Below, piece after piece: positions 8,836 to 18,500 of a stretch of 64,000 nt of DNA (position 1 is the stretch's first letter; each line of letters starts with the position of its first letter). Origin of the DNA: Gammaproteobacteria bacterium (lineage in GTDB: Bacteria; Pseudomonadota; Gammaproteobacteria; Pseudomonadales; Alcanivoracaceae); NCBI GenBank assembly GCA_018067045.1, contig JAGPVL010000037.1:116954-180953 (forward strand), in the 5' to 3' direction. Below the pieces are notes generated by a model. The model searched no databases. It saw nothing but the letters and a program-made list of their open reading frames with translations, and was not told the origin of the DNA. A program made the position numbers and the translations under genes.

Positions 8836-9046
8836 AAGATTGCCTTTGATATAACCTAAGCGCCTACAAACAGCGTAACCCCAAGCGAGGCAACGGGCGG
8901 CGATGACATACAAACAGCCGTACAACACCGTCCTCTGAATGTATGAGATAAGCGAAAGTCATTGGATGATTGAGATGAGCAAACGTTACGTGGAACACAA
9001 GGCCCTGACAAATGTTCCTGCACAGGTATAATGCGCTGCACTGAAT

Positions 9047-9123
9047 GTCTCCGTAGCTCAGCTGGATAGAGCGTCCCCCTCCTAAGGGGAAGGTCGCAGG
9101 TTCGAATCCTGCCGGGGACGCCA
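9047..9123 (+). tRNA. tRNA-Arg (anticodon CCT)
   Basis: A 77-nt cloverleaf with encoded CCA. The acceptor stem is gtctccg/cggggac with one G-T pair, the D stem gctc/gagc, the anticodon stem tcccc/gggga with loop ctcctaa (anticodon CCT), and the T arm gcagg-ttcgaat-cctgc. It reads the rare AGG codon. No second copy of its 3' end was noticed that would mark an integrated element. Confidence 0.97.
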
Positions 9124-9248
9124 GTGCTCTCAGCACAGACATGTACTGCTACGTTAAGCGTTATTCCTACTGCTTTCTTTGCTACTGGTACGGCTACTGC
9201 TTCCCATTACTCGCCTTTACCCGTCTTACTAGGCCCTATCAGCCCCCA

Positions 9249-10010
9249 TCACTTAGCCGCCGCTACCGCGGACATCTCATTGTTATTGCCGGGCCAACCG
9301 GGCGGCACGTCAAAGTAGCCAAGGTCGACACCTTGGTAGCGCTCTGTGTTGGCAACATTTCTAAAGCTCTTCAATGAAAAATAGGGGATATCGCGCAAGA
9401 TAAGGTTTGCAAGCCAAGCCGGAAGGCGGCCGCCTGGATCCAGAATCACTTCAATGGTTAAGTGAATACGACCTGGCTCAATGGGCGCAAATTCCAAGTA
9501 ACCGTCCATGCGCGGAACACGGACATACTTATCCTTATCCGGAATACGCACGACCTGCCGAAACGGCATTCGAACGGTGTAGGTCTCGGGGTCTTGCTCC
9601 ATGAGCACCTCCAACACCACATCACGATCTGCCACAGGCCACGGTAAGCGCGTCGTTAACCACACCTCTCTACGATGCGGCGAAGGACGCTTAAAACCTT
9701 CGATCTCGGACACCATGTGCAACCAACTGCTCACGAAATCATAGTCATCCATAATGGCGCCGATACTGCGAAAGTCCTCTAAACTGACGTCTGTTTCGCC
9801 GCGAAAGGTCTTAATCGGCGAGTCATCGGTGTGCGCGCGATAAACCTTCACACCATCTTTATCGGTAATCAGCACCCAATCGCGCGCTTCCGCCTGCGGA
9901 GTGCCAGCCAGCGCGGAAGGAGCTCCCATCGATAAAGAAGGGAGCAGAAGAATACATGACATAAAAAGTGTGATGTTAAACGCCGCCAAGCGCCTGATAA
10001 TTCGTTGCAT
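9249..10010 (-). CDS. secreted START-domain lipid-binding-like protein
   Basis: A 253-aa protein with a signal peptide (hydrophobic stretch LFMSCILLLPSL, cleavage probably after ALA near residue 36) and a START/SRPBCC domain. Typical START features are DWVLITDKDGVKVYRA, the central VWLTTRLPWPVADRDVV and the C-terminal LPAWLANLILRDIPYFSLKSFRN. START domains bind lipids or other hydrophobic ligands in a cup; the export signal suggests a periplasmic role. I prefer ATG 10010 over a TTG at 10022. Convergent with the tRNA gene. Its ligand is unknown. A second secreted START protein lies at 38477. Confidence 0.85.
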   Translation of the reverse strand: MQRIIRRLAAFNITLFMSCILLLPSLSMGAPSALAGTPQAEARDWVLITDKDGVKVYRAHTDDSPIKTFRGETDVSLEDFRSIGAIMDDYDFVSSWLHMVSEIEGFKRPSPHRREVWLTTRLPWPVADRDVVLEVLMEQDPETYTVRMPFRQVVRIPDKDKYVRVPRMDGYLEFAPIEPGRIHLTIEVILDPGGRLPAWLANLILRDIPYFSLKSFRNVANTERYQGVDLGYFDVPPGWPGNNNEMSAVAAAK

Positions 10011-10241
10011 CCCTGCCCCCAACCCACCAATTTAGCGTTATTTGTGTTGTTATTATTTTGTTGTGCCGCTAACGAGGGATTCCCGCTGAATAGCCCTGCA
10101 ACCGGGCACCGCCATAGGATGACGCGCCGTCACGGCGCCGCAATGCTACTACAATGAACGGCTCCGCCGAAGGGTCACGAGAGCAGAGTGTGCGCCGGTT
10201 AACGCTATGTTGATTCCCACTTGGGTCCGCTAGAGGGGTCT

Positions 10242-11678
10242 TTATAAATAGGGCTCTAGCAAGTACGCCAGCGCATTACGTATCTTTTTCCATACTGGAA
10301 GCCGTTCGAACGCCGCCCGGTCAAGCCGTTGGGCCAACGCGATCCGTCGATCGATCTGCTCGTCTAGCTGAGTAGCAAACCCTTCACCGTAACATTCGAG
10401 ATCAAACTCGAAGTTCAAACGAAAACTACGTGCATCCCAGTTCCCTGATCCAACCATCGCCCAAGCGCCATCTATAGTCATCATTTTGCTGTGATCAAAA
10501 GGTGGAATCGACATGCGCACATCTAAGCCATCGGCGATCATCCAGCGCAGCATATGCATAGATGCCCACTGAACCGTACGGAGGTTGTTCCGCTCTGGCA
10601 GCACCACCTGAACATGAACACCGCGTAAACAGGCGATATTCAGCGCCGTTAAAATACCCTGATCCGGCACAAAATACGGCGTCACAATACGAATCTGGCG
10701 CTCTGCGCGGCCGATGGCAGCGAGCAAAATAAGACGGCGTTTCTCAAAATCCGCATCGGGGCCTGTGCTGATACCTCTGGCCATCACATCCCCACACACC
10801 GCCGCGCCTCGATAGCTGTGATCAAGCACCTCTGCTGTGGAAAACTGCCAGTCGGCAACGAAGCTACGCAACAACTGTCCCACCACTGGGCCCGCTATAT
10901 GAAAATGAATATCGCGCGTAGTCGGCGACGCTCCGAGATAGCCTGCACGAATATTCATGCCGCCGGTAAACCCTTCCGTCTGATCAATGATCAGGAGCTT
11001 GCGGTGATTGCGCAGATTTAAATACGGCATTCGCCACGGGGCCAACGAATACAAAAAGCGCGCGACAGGCACGCCAGCACGCCGCAACGAACCAACAACG
11101 GTCGGGATCGAGTACAAGGAACCGACGCCATCAACGAGAACACGGATACGTACGCCGCGTACCGCTGCTTCCCGCAGCGCGTCAACTACCGCTTTGCCGG
11201 CGTTATCGTTACCAAAAATATAGGTCATTAAATAAATACTTTCTTTGGCCCGCTCAATCGCCTGCACCATCTTCGACAACGCATCAGCACTGTCGATTAC
11301 CGACATCGCATTTCCGCCGGTCAGCGGCAAGCCTGTGACCACGCCGACCATCTGCGAGAGAGAATGTAAATTTACCGACTGCGGCGCAGGCTCGGCCGCC
11401 GCGCGCCAGCCGGTAATGGCATAGCGTTCGCCGCCCGTTAGCTGGCGCGCACGGCGACGAATGCGGTTAATACCAAGAAGAAGATAAAGGACGACGCCGA
11501 CAACCGGCACCAGCCAGACCAAACCCGCCCACGCAGCAGCAGCGCGCGGGTCGCGCTTATGAAACACAAGATGCAGTGTTGTCAGGCTAGAAAGCGTGAC
11601 CGTGGTAATCGCGGCGATAGCGGGCCAATAAATTAGAAGCTGCTCAATACCCTGCTCAGCAGTTTGCTTCCAATCCAT
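10242..11678 (-). CDS. cls: cardiolipin synthase, phospholipase D family
   Basis: A 478-aa membrane enzyme that joins two phosphatidylglycerol molecules into cardiolipin and glycerol. Two N-terminal membrane segments (about residues 15-35 and 45-68) are followed by two HKD motifs: HRKLLIIDQTEGFTGGMN in the first half and HSKMMTIDGAWAMVGSGN in the second. The C-terminal AYLLEPYL is also typical of the ClsA type. ATG 11678 has GGGGCGGG just upstream. It is monocistronic as far as can be seen, with over 200 bp between it and the START gene and about 120 bp to the PilZ gene. Confidence 0.95.
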   Translation of the reverse strand: MDWKQTAEQGIEQLLIYWPAIAAITTVTLSSLTTLHLVFHKRDPRAAAAWAGLVWLVPVVGVVLYLLLGINRIRRRARQLTGGERYAITGWRAAAEPAPQSVNLHSLSQMVGVVTGLPLTGGNAMSVIDSADALSKMVQAIERAKESIYLMTYIFGNDNAGKAVVDALREAAVRGVRIRVLVDGVGSLYSIPTVVGSLRRAGVPVARFLYSLAPWRMPYLNLRNHRKLLIIDQTEGFTGGMNIRAGYLGASPTTRDIHFHIAGPVVGQLLRSFVADWQFSTAEVLDHSYRGAAVCGDVMARGISTGPDADFEKRRLILLAAIGRAERQIRIVTPYFVPDQGILTALNIACLRGVHVQVVLPERNNLRTVQWASMHMLRWMIADGLDVRMSIPPFDHSKMMTIDGAWAMVGSGNWDARSFRLNFEFDLECYGEGFATQLDEQIDRRIALAQRLDRAAFERLPVWKKIRNALAYLLEPYL

Positions 11679-11798
11679 ACCCGCCCCTTTCGTCAGCCAT
11701 CCATTCGCACCGCCGCCTGCTTCCGCACGCAGTCACGCCATCAATTAGTACACCAATCGAGGATAGCATGTGAACGCAGCAGCGCATTCATCAACGGC

Positions 11799-12146
11799 TC
11801 AGGCCTGTGAGCGTGAATGGATTGAGAAGCTTGCCGAGAGATGGTCCAACGCGGACAGCTCATCGTCTGGACAGCTGGTAATGCGGAAACCGGCATGCCA
11901 ACGCCCTCCGGTGGTTCGCTTGCACCACCGCTGCTCCACATCAAGACGAATACGGGACACGCCTTGCATTGGCCACGGCAAGCGTACATCGACAGCCGCA
12001 ATGCTCTCGTCTGGCGGCAAGCCAGTCCCCACCAAACAAAAGCCGCCAAGGGAAAGGTCGGACAGCCGTCCTAGCTGCAGCCCCGTCTCCGTGGCGGATA
12101 TAGGGACGTTCAAACTCAGGTTATTACGGTGCAGTCTCTGGAGCAT
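11799..12146 (-). CDS. PilZ-domain protein
   Basis: A short 115-aa PilZ-like protein, probably a cyclic-di-GMP receptor or a degenerate relative. LGRLSDLSLGGFCLVG matches the conserved D/NxSxxG element, while the usual RxxxR arginines are not obvious; HRNNLSLNVPI occupies that place. A C-terminal beta strand with ITSCPDDELSALDHL follows. I chose ATG 12146 because GGAG lies 6 bp upstream; the frame stays open upstream to 12236 but would add 30 poorly conserved residues. Divergent from the Smr gene, which starts 134 bp away. Binding of c-di-GMP is uncertain. Confidence 0.75.
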   Translation of the reverse strand: MLQRLHRNNLSLNVPISATETGLQLGRLSDLSLGGFCLVGTGLPPDESIAAVDVRLPWPMQGVSRIRLDVEQRWCKRTTGGRWHAGFRITSCPDDELSALDHLSASFSIHSRSQA

Positions 12147-12280
12147 GATGTTCTCCGTACCGACAATCCTCCCCAGTGTCCCGCCAGCTGCGTTACCATG
12201 CAATAAGACGAAGGGGCGATACGGCGGTGGCGACACGAAAGACCTTAGATGCGCCTCCTAGAGCACAACAGGACTCTCAG

Positions 12281-12874
12281 ATGACCGACACCGACAAAGA
12301 TCTGTTTCTCAGCGAAATGAGTGGCGTAAAAAGGCTGCCCGAGAGTGATCGCATTGATGGCCACGCTAATGCCAGAGCAAAGCGCCCCGCTATCTCTGCC
12401 AGTGTTGAACGACGCCGGTTAGCGGCTTTGGGGGCACTACAAACAGACAACCCGCTCACCGACCCAGAACATATTGGCCAAGTGGGCCCACTGGATATCG
12501 TCGGTCACCGCAAGAACGGCGTACAGGAAGGGGTCTACCGCAAGCTGCGCTTAGGAAAGTATGAGATTGGCGCGAAGCTTGATTTACATCGTATTAAAAT
12601 TAAAGAAGCGCGCATGCTGGTTCAGCAGTTTCTCCAAAATGCATCAGACAACAGCTTACGTACCGTTCTGATTACGCATGGAAAAGGTATCCACAGCCCT
12701 ACGCCAGGGCTGATGAAAAGCTACGTCATGCATTGGCTCGCTGAAAGCAATCTCGTGCTGGCATGGCATAGCGCTCAAGCCCAGCACGGCGCCACTGGCG
12801 CAACCTACATATTAATCAAACAGTCCGGCGCCGCCCGTCAAGAAACCACTGAGCACTTTAATCAAGAGCGATAA
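12281..12874 (+). CDS. Smr-domain protein, SmrA/YdaL-like
   Basis: A 197-aa protein with a C-terminal Smr domain (small MutS-related; nicking endonuclease fold). The family signatures are LDLHRIKIKEARMLVQQFL and the THGKGIHSP loop, then TGATYILIK. The basic N-terminal extension is as in YdaL-type proteins. ATG 12281 is chosen because the sequence from MTDTDKDLFL resembles the family start; the frame is open from 12176, but that part looks noncoding. Smr proteins act on branched DNA or on RNA in translation rescue, and which applies here cannot be decided. Confidence 0.85.
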   Translation: MTDTDKDLFLSEMSGVKRLPESDRIDGHANARAKRPAISASVERRRLAALGALQTDNPLTDPEHIGQVGPLDIVGHRKNGVQEGVYRKLRLGKYEIGAKLDLHRIKIKEARMLVQQFLQNASDNSLRTVLITHGKGIHSPTPGLMKSYVMHWLAESNLVLAWHSAQAQHGATGATYILIKQSGAARQETTEHFNQER

Positions 12875-12914
12875 TCGAAACCGGCAATACAGTTCACCGA
12901 TTTAAATGACCGCT

Positions 12915-13967
12915 TTAGCAACAGGCAGCGCCGTTAGCCGCCGTTAACGGATCTTGAAAAGGAACATCAACACCGCAGCCGGTAAAAATACCGTAATGGG
13001 TCGAAAAATTACCGATAAATTCGAAGTGCTCGGCAAAACGCGTTTCTTGCAGCATCCGCCAAGTATTACCGCACACAGGGAACACCTTTCCTGTTTCAAT
13101 GAAGTGATGCGCATCCAGTTCAAACACGTCGCGGTGATGCTCAATCGTTCCACGGTAAATCACCGCTTGGCCGTAGTCTTCGCAGGCGTCTTCCAACGCA
13201 GGTAATTTAAACAAACGCCATGTCGCTGACCAGAGCTTGGTCGCGCCCAACTTTTCCTGCAACGCGGGATTGTTGACCGCTAACGGTCTACTGGTGACTA
13301 AGCGCGGATCTGCAAAACCTACTTGCTGTGCAAGACGTAGAAAATCTTTCCAGTACAAAGCACCGCTTAAGCACTCGCCATACAAAACCGGATCGTCTTG
13401 CAACGACTCATCCATGCGCCTATCCGCATAGACATCCGAAAAATAAAACTCGCCACCTTCTCGCAACAGACGCCAAACATCGGCGAGCACTTTCTGTTTA
13501 TCCTGACAAAGATTAATCACACAGTTGCTCACGACAACATCGAATTCATTGTTCGCCAACGGCAGGTTTTCTAATGTCTCCAAGTAACCATGATGAAATT
13601 CAACATTGCTGTGCGGAAAACCAAACGCATCCGCATGAAAATCGCGATGGCGCCGAGCCACATCAAGTTGCTCCTCGGTCATATCGACCCCGACCACGCG
13701 ACCGGTTTCACCAACGAGTGCAGAAAGAGCATAACAATCTCGACCACTGCCACTACCCAAATCAAGCACTGAGGCACCAGCCAACTGTTCCGGTGCCACC
13801 AAGCCACAGCCGTAATATTTATCACTAACCTCAGGATGAATAGCTGACAATATTGGTCGCAACCACAAGGGTACGTCGCTCTCCGTACAACACGCATCTG
13901 TTTGCAGATCGGCGCTTTCCGTCAACACCTTGCCGTAATAATCCTGAACACTCTCTCGTACGCTCAT
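12915..13967 (-). CDS. arsM: arsenite methyltransferase ArsM
   Basis: A 350-aa SAM-dependent methyltransferase that methylates trivalent arsenic. The SAM-binding motif is [16 protein letters not shown], then the [13 protein letters not shown] block with the conserved catalytic cysteine. Further candidate arsenic-binding cysteines are in DACC near residue 26, YYGCG near 53 and [11 protein letters not shown] in the C-terminal part; the protein ends in CC. Its ATG overlaps the stop of the sthA-like gene by four bases (ATGA), so translation is coupled. ArsS at 7870 would act on its dimethylated product. No arsR-type regulator or arsenic efflux gene is in the window. Confidence 0.9.
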   Translation of the reverse strand: MSVRESVQDYYGKVLTESADLQTDACCTESDVPLWLRPILSAIHPEVSDKYYGCGLVAPEQLAGASVLDLGSGSGRDCYALSALVGETGRVVGVDMTEEQLDVARRHRDFHADAFGFPHSNVEFHHGYLETLENLPLANNEFDVVVSNCVINLCQDKQKVLADVWRLLREGGEFYFSDVYADRRMDESLQDDPVLYGECLSGALYWKDFLRLAQQVGFADPRLVTSRPLAVNNPALQEKLGATKLWSATWRLFKLPALEDACEDYGQAVIYRGTIEHHRDVFELDAHHFIETGKVFPVCGNTWRMLQETRFAEHFEFIGNFSTHYGIFTGCGVDVPFQDPLTAANGAACC

Positions 13968-15361
13968 CGCCGAATCCTGTTCATGCCATTAATCGCCGCC
14001 ATTCGATAGGCCTCTGCCATCGTCGGATAATTAAAGGTCGTGTCGATAAAGTAGTCGATCGTATTGTTCGGTGCGGGCTGACGCATAATCGCCTGCCCCA
14101 CATGAACAATTTCCGTAGCCTGATAACCGAAACAGTGAATGCCCAGCACCGCACGGGTTTTACTGTGGAATAACAGTTTCAGCATGCCAACCTGCTCACC
14201 GGTAATCTGCGCACGGGCCAGATCTCGAAAAAATGCCTGACCCACTTCATAGGGCACCTTTTCGGCGGTAAGTTCTTGCTCAGTACTCCCCACTGAACTA
14301 ATACCGGGAATGGTATAAATGCCCGTCGGCACATCTGTGACCCGTTTTTCCACTTCACCGCATAAACCGCCTGCGCAATAACGGCCTTGATCATAGGCCG
14401 CACTCGCCAACGACGGCCAACCGATGACATCACCCACGGCGTAAACACCCGCCACGGCCGTTTTATAGCGATGATCCACTTCGAGCAAACCACGGCCGTT
14501 AGCAGTGAGGCCGACACTTTCTAGACCCACAGATTGAGTATTGCCTGTGCGACCGTTTGACCACAGTAGCGCGTCAGCACGAATACTTTTTCCCGACTCC
14601 ATGCGTAGCGTCACACCATGATCGTCTGGCTCCACCGAGGCATAGCTTTCGCCGTGTCGGACCGTCACGCCCTGCTCCCGTAAGTGATAACTCAATGCAT
14701 CCGTTATTTCCGTATCCAGAAAATCAAGCAGGTGATCGCGTGTATTAATCAAGTCAACCCGAATGCCCATACCAGCAAACAAGGATGCATATTCGCAACC
14801 AATCACACCCGCGCCATAAATAATCAAATGGCGCGGCGTGTTCTTCATCGATAACAACGTATCGCTGTCGTAAACGCGCGGATGAGTAAAATCAACGTCG
14901 TCGGGATGATATGGGCGCGAACCCGTCGCGAGCAAAACGTCACGGGTTTCTAGCTCAACTTCGTTGCCGTCGTCACCACTCACGATCACCTTACCTGGGC
15001 CTGCCAAGCGTCCATGACCAGGAAAAATGGTGACTCGGTTACGCTGGTAGTGGTTTATATGAACACCCACCTGTGCATCAACCACATCCTTCGAACGGGC
15101 CACCAATTGCGGCCAGCTAACGCGCGGGGCCTCGATGATGCCGTGCAGTAGGGGGTTACGATAATGGCGTACCAGTTGGCGCACCTGATGACGCAACGCT
15201 TTCGACGGAATAGTGCCGAGGTGGGTGCAACTGCCACCGACACTCAACTCTCTATCCACCATGGCAACGCGTAAGCCGCCTTTTGTCGCGCGCATTGCCG
15301 CTGCCTCGCCGCCTGGACCACTGCCTAAAATAACAAGATCCCAACTACTAGATACTTCCAT
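13964..15361 (-). CDS. sthA: soluble pyridine nucleotide transhydrogenase SthA
   Basis: A 465-aa flavoprotein that moves reducing equivalents between NADPH and NAD+. The FAD motif is [12 protein letters not shown], and the region that carries the redox CxxxxC in related reductases reads [17 protein letters not shown], with one cysteine only, as in E. coli Sth[14 protein letters not shown] binds NAD(P), and [11 protein letters not shown] lies near the C-terminus. I chose ATG 15361 for the GGAG 8 bp upstream. First gene of a two-gene operon with arsM. Supply of NADPH to arsenic reduction is a plausible reason for the link but is inference. Confidence 0.9.
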   Translation of the reverse strand: MEVSSSWDLVILGSGPGGEAAAMRATKGGLRVAMVDRELSVGGSCTHLGTIPSKALRHQVRQLVRHYRNPLLHGIIEAPRVSWPQLVARSKDVVDAQVGVHINHYQRNRVTIFPGHGRLAGPGKVIVSGDDGNEVELETRDVLLATGSRPYHPDDVDFTHPRVYDSDTLLSMKNTPRHLIIYGAGVIGCEYASLFAGMGIRVDLINTRDHLLDFLDTEITDALSYHLREQGVTVRHGESYASVEPDDHGVTLRMESGKSIRADALLWSNGRTGNTQSVGLESVGLTANGRGLLEVDHRYKTAVAGVYAVGDVIGWPSLASAAYDQGRYCAGGLCGEVEKRVTDVPTGIYTIPGISSVGSTEQELTAEKVPYEVGQAFFRDLARAQITGEQVGMLKLLFHSKTRAVLGIHCFGYQATEIVHVGQAIMRQPAPNNTIDYFIDTTFNYPTMAEAYRMAAINGMNRIRR

Positions 15362-15536
15362 TACTGCTCCTACAGATAAAGCCGTCACACCATTCGCTAC
15401 ATTTGCCGGCGATCCATTGTGCGCACACAGAAAACATGGCGCACTTAATCTGCCGTGTATGACAGCAAACGGCTAAAAGTTCTGCGGCCGACGTTAACAC
15501 GCAAGCCGACAACCGCCATGATAAACACTCGCCCAC

Positions 15537-15560
15537 AAAAAAGGGGCCTTATCAGCCCCC
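15537..15560 (-). terminator. intrinsic terminator of the beta-helix gene
   Basis: On the minus strand ggggc (15559-15555) pairs with gcccc (15547-15543), followed by six T. It sits 25 bp after the stop codon of the CSLREA gene. Confidence 0.8.
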
Positions 15561-15585
15561 ATTTTTATACGATTTTTGATAGCTA

Positions 15586-18500
15586 CTAGACTCGATGTTT
15601 GCGATATCCCAGCAACAACATGACCAGTAAGCCCCCCAACCCCATCGAACCACCACCGCCCAACACGTCCCCTGACGAACCTTGATGGGGATAATCAATA
15701 ACGAATGTAGTCGTACCAGACGCGCCGCATTCATCTTTGTAGGTAATGGAAAAACGTTCATCAAATGGGCTCGACACGTTATCGGGGTAATACGTCACCT
15801 TCTTACCGACTGGATCAACGATAATGCCCGTACCCAAATACACTCGCTTCCCATCAACCAACTGAAACTTAGCGTTAATAGGCTTTTGCTTTAATTCGTA
15901 GTCATCTTCGATCGCAAAGTTCTCTGGGTCCGTCACGTCAAACGGAAACACAACCACATCTCCAGGAGAAGCCACTACCGTCTTATTTGGCGCCGACGGC
16001 CCAAGGTTTTTGATGGATACGGTGACCGTTGCTGGCACGGTTTTGTAGCTTGTACCAATAAAATCTTCAATTTCATCATCAACGATTAACGCGTCGTCGT
16101 TAACAATCACCGCATAGGTGAAGGTATCCGTAAAGTCTTCAATATCATTACACCTATCCGGGCCATCAAACGCTGGGGGGTCGTAACGCACGAGGCACGC
16201 GTCAAAAGCACCAACTGGGCGCAGGTCTACATCCCAACCACAATCCTCTTCGAGACTCTCTAGGGTAGTGTTACCGACTAAGCGTACGCTTCCAGGCCGG
16301 TTGACCGTCGCTGCGCCTGAATCTAAGTAGCTGTAACCCGGGGTAGGCATTGACGTCTGTACGCTTAGGTCATTCATATCAATATGATCGAGGTCGATCG
16401 CGTATGGAACAATGAAATTACCCTCTCCTGCAACATCATTCTCAACCACATCCATAATGGCATAGCCACCAACACTTTTCGCATTCGAACCTTCGTCATC
16501 CACTGACGTTGGCAGTTGCGCTTCATAAGCACCAATATCACAACGCCCGCCAGCACTACGCGGCAAACTGCGCGTATCGCTCTCTCTGCAACTGCTTGGC
16601 GGAAAATCTAATCCTCGAACCAAATCAGCCGGTATACTCTTGCCCGCATCCAACAAATACGCGGCATTAATATCCGTGGCATCAATCGCAAAGTGCGTCG
16701 GTACAAACGCGTCGCCCTCGCCACCCGCCGGGATTGGATTGGTCACATCCAAGATCGACCTTAAATCACTCTCTGGATAATCATCACTCTCCGACACTAC
16801 CGGCGTGGCGGGAACATCCGGCGCCTCATAACAAGAACTTGGCTGTGCAGGCCTCATTCCAAAGGCGTTAAAACTCTCCGACCTAAACGCGCCCGTGCCT
16901 GATGAGCACAAGGCAGAACCACTAGCATCAAAGTAAACCGAGTTATGCATTTGTACCGACACCTCTTCAGGATCGATATCGCCTAGGTCTATTGCATACG
17001 TACCGTTGTCGATAAAGGTCGAATTCATAACATAGACCGCGGCAATAGCATTTTGGAGGTCTAATGCGCCCCCTCCTATTGCGGCGTCATTATCATAAAA
17101 CGTCGAATTCGCGATACGCAGGTCGCCACCTTTAGGCAGGTTTACGTCCATAGCGCCGCCAGTAGAGCCCGCCGTGTTATCAATAAAACTAGCACTCTCA
17201 ATTTGCAGCTCATGTTTCTGATTTTGACCGGCCATGGATATAGCTCCACCGGCCAGCGTCGCAGAATTACCATCGAACTCACTGCGCGTAATAACGAGCC
17301 TGCGCTTTAGCTCGCTATTAAAACTCAAGAAAATAGCACCGCCATCTTGGTCCGCATGGTTGTCAATCAAGGAGACGCGTTCAAGCGTTAGGTTCGCACT
17401 GGTAAAAACAGCGCCTCCCCTACCCGTCGTATAACCGTTGCGCAAAACCAAGTCCGACATTTTTAATGCTGACGCCGCGCTAAAAATTCTAAAGCTTCCA
17501 GCGCCATCAATAATCGAGCTCGTAGGCAATTGATCCGCAGCACCGGTGCCTATTAATTCAATCGACGACGCGAGCGGAATATTGAGCGTCCCCTGAAGTA
17601 CAATCACCCCTTCAGGCAACATAATAATATCCGTACCGTTTGCATCACCAAATGCACAGTCAGCCGTAACCGGATTAAAAGCATTTGCAATCGCTTCGCG
17701 CAATGTACACAACCCGTCTGAGCCGTCATATAGAACTTCGTCGACAAGACTTGTTACCGTAATCGTTGCGGCTTGCGCTGATAGGCCAAACATCAACAAT
17801 ACGGCCAACGCAGCCGCTCGAGCGCCGACACGACGGACCACGCCCAACATCACAGCAACGAACAACGTAAACAATGAAAAACTGCCGATACTGTCTGATT
17901 CAAGCAATCCATATTGGGGTTCTACTACGATATTCGCCAAGGCGCCTGGATCCTCGCCGGCATAAGTTAGCTGCCCAACAATCGCCTCTTTCGGTACGCG
18001 ATAAGTCAAACGATCAACACCATGCACCCCTGCATAGGATCGGTACATAATCACCGGCACATTATCCGCGTTCATCTCCACGGTATAATTGCCCTTAGTC
18101 GGCGGCACCATGACGATCAAGCAATCTCCAGGCAAAGACAGCGGCGGCAACAAAGAGCAATCAATTTCTGTATCGCCCAAATCATTCTCAATCACGTTTA
18201 ACTCTGTAAGCTTTGCCTCGACAACAATAAATTCATCAAAAGCACCCTGTGCCGCGGTCAACTCAATGGAGCCAGCATCACAATCATCCGCACGCCCATT
18301 ACCGCGCTGATCAAGGCTGGCGCAAGTATTGGTCGTAGAACCTAGAGGGCTGGCGGAGTTCAACGCCGTTGGCACGCCATCCGAAGCGCCAATGGTGTCC
18401 TCAAGGCTTGGCAAAAACCCGCCCCAGTGACCTTCAAAATTAAATGGCTTACAGCCTGCTTTGCCCAATCCTGCCGGGCAATCAATTTTGGCGTCGCTAC

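Noticed and set aside
9047..9123. tRNA-Arg as an integration site for a genomic island carrying the arsenosugar genes
   Set aside because: No direct repeat of the tRNA 3' end and no integrase gene was found, and the neighbours look like core genes.
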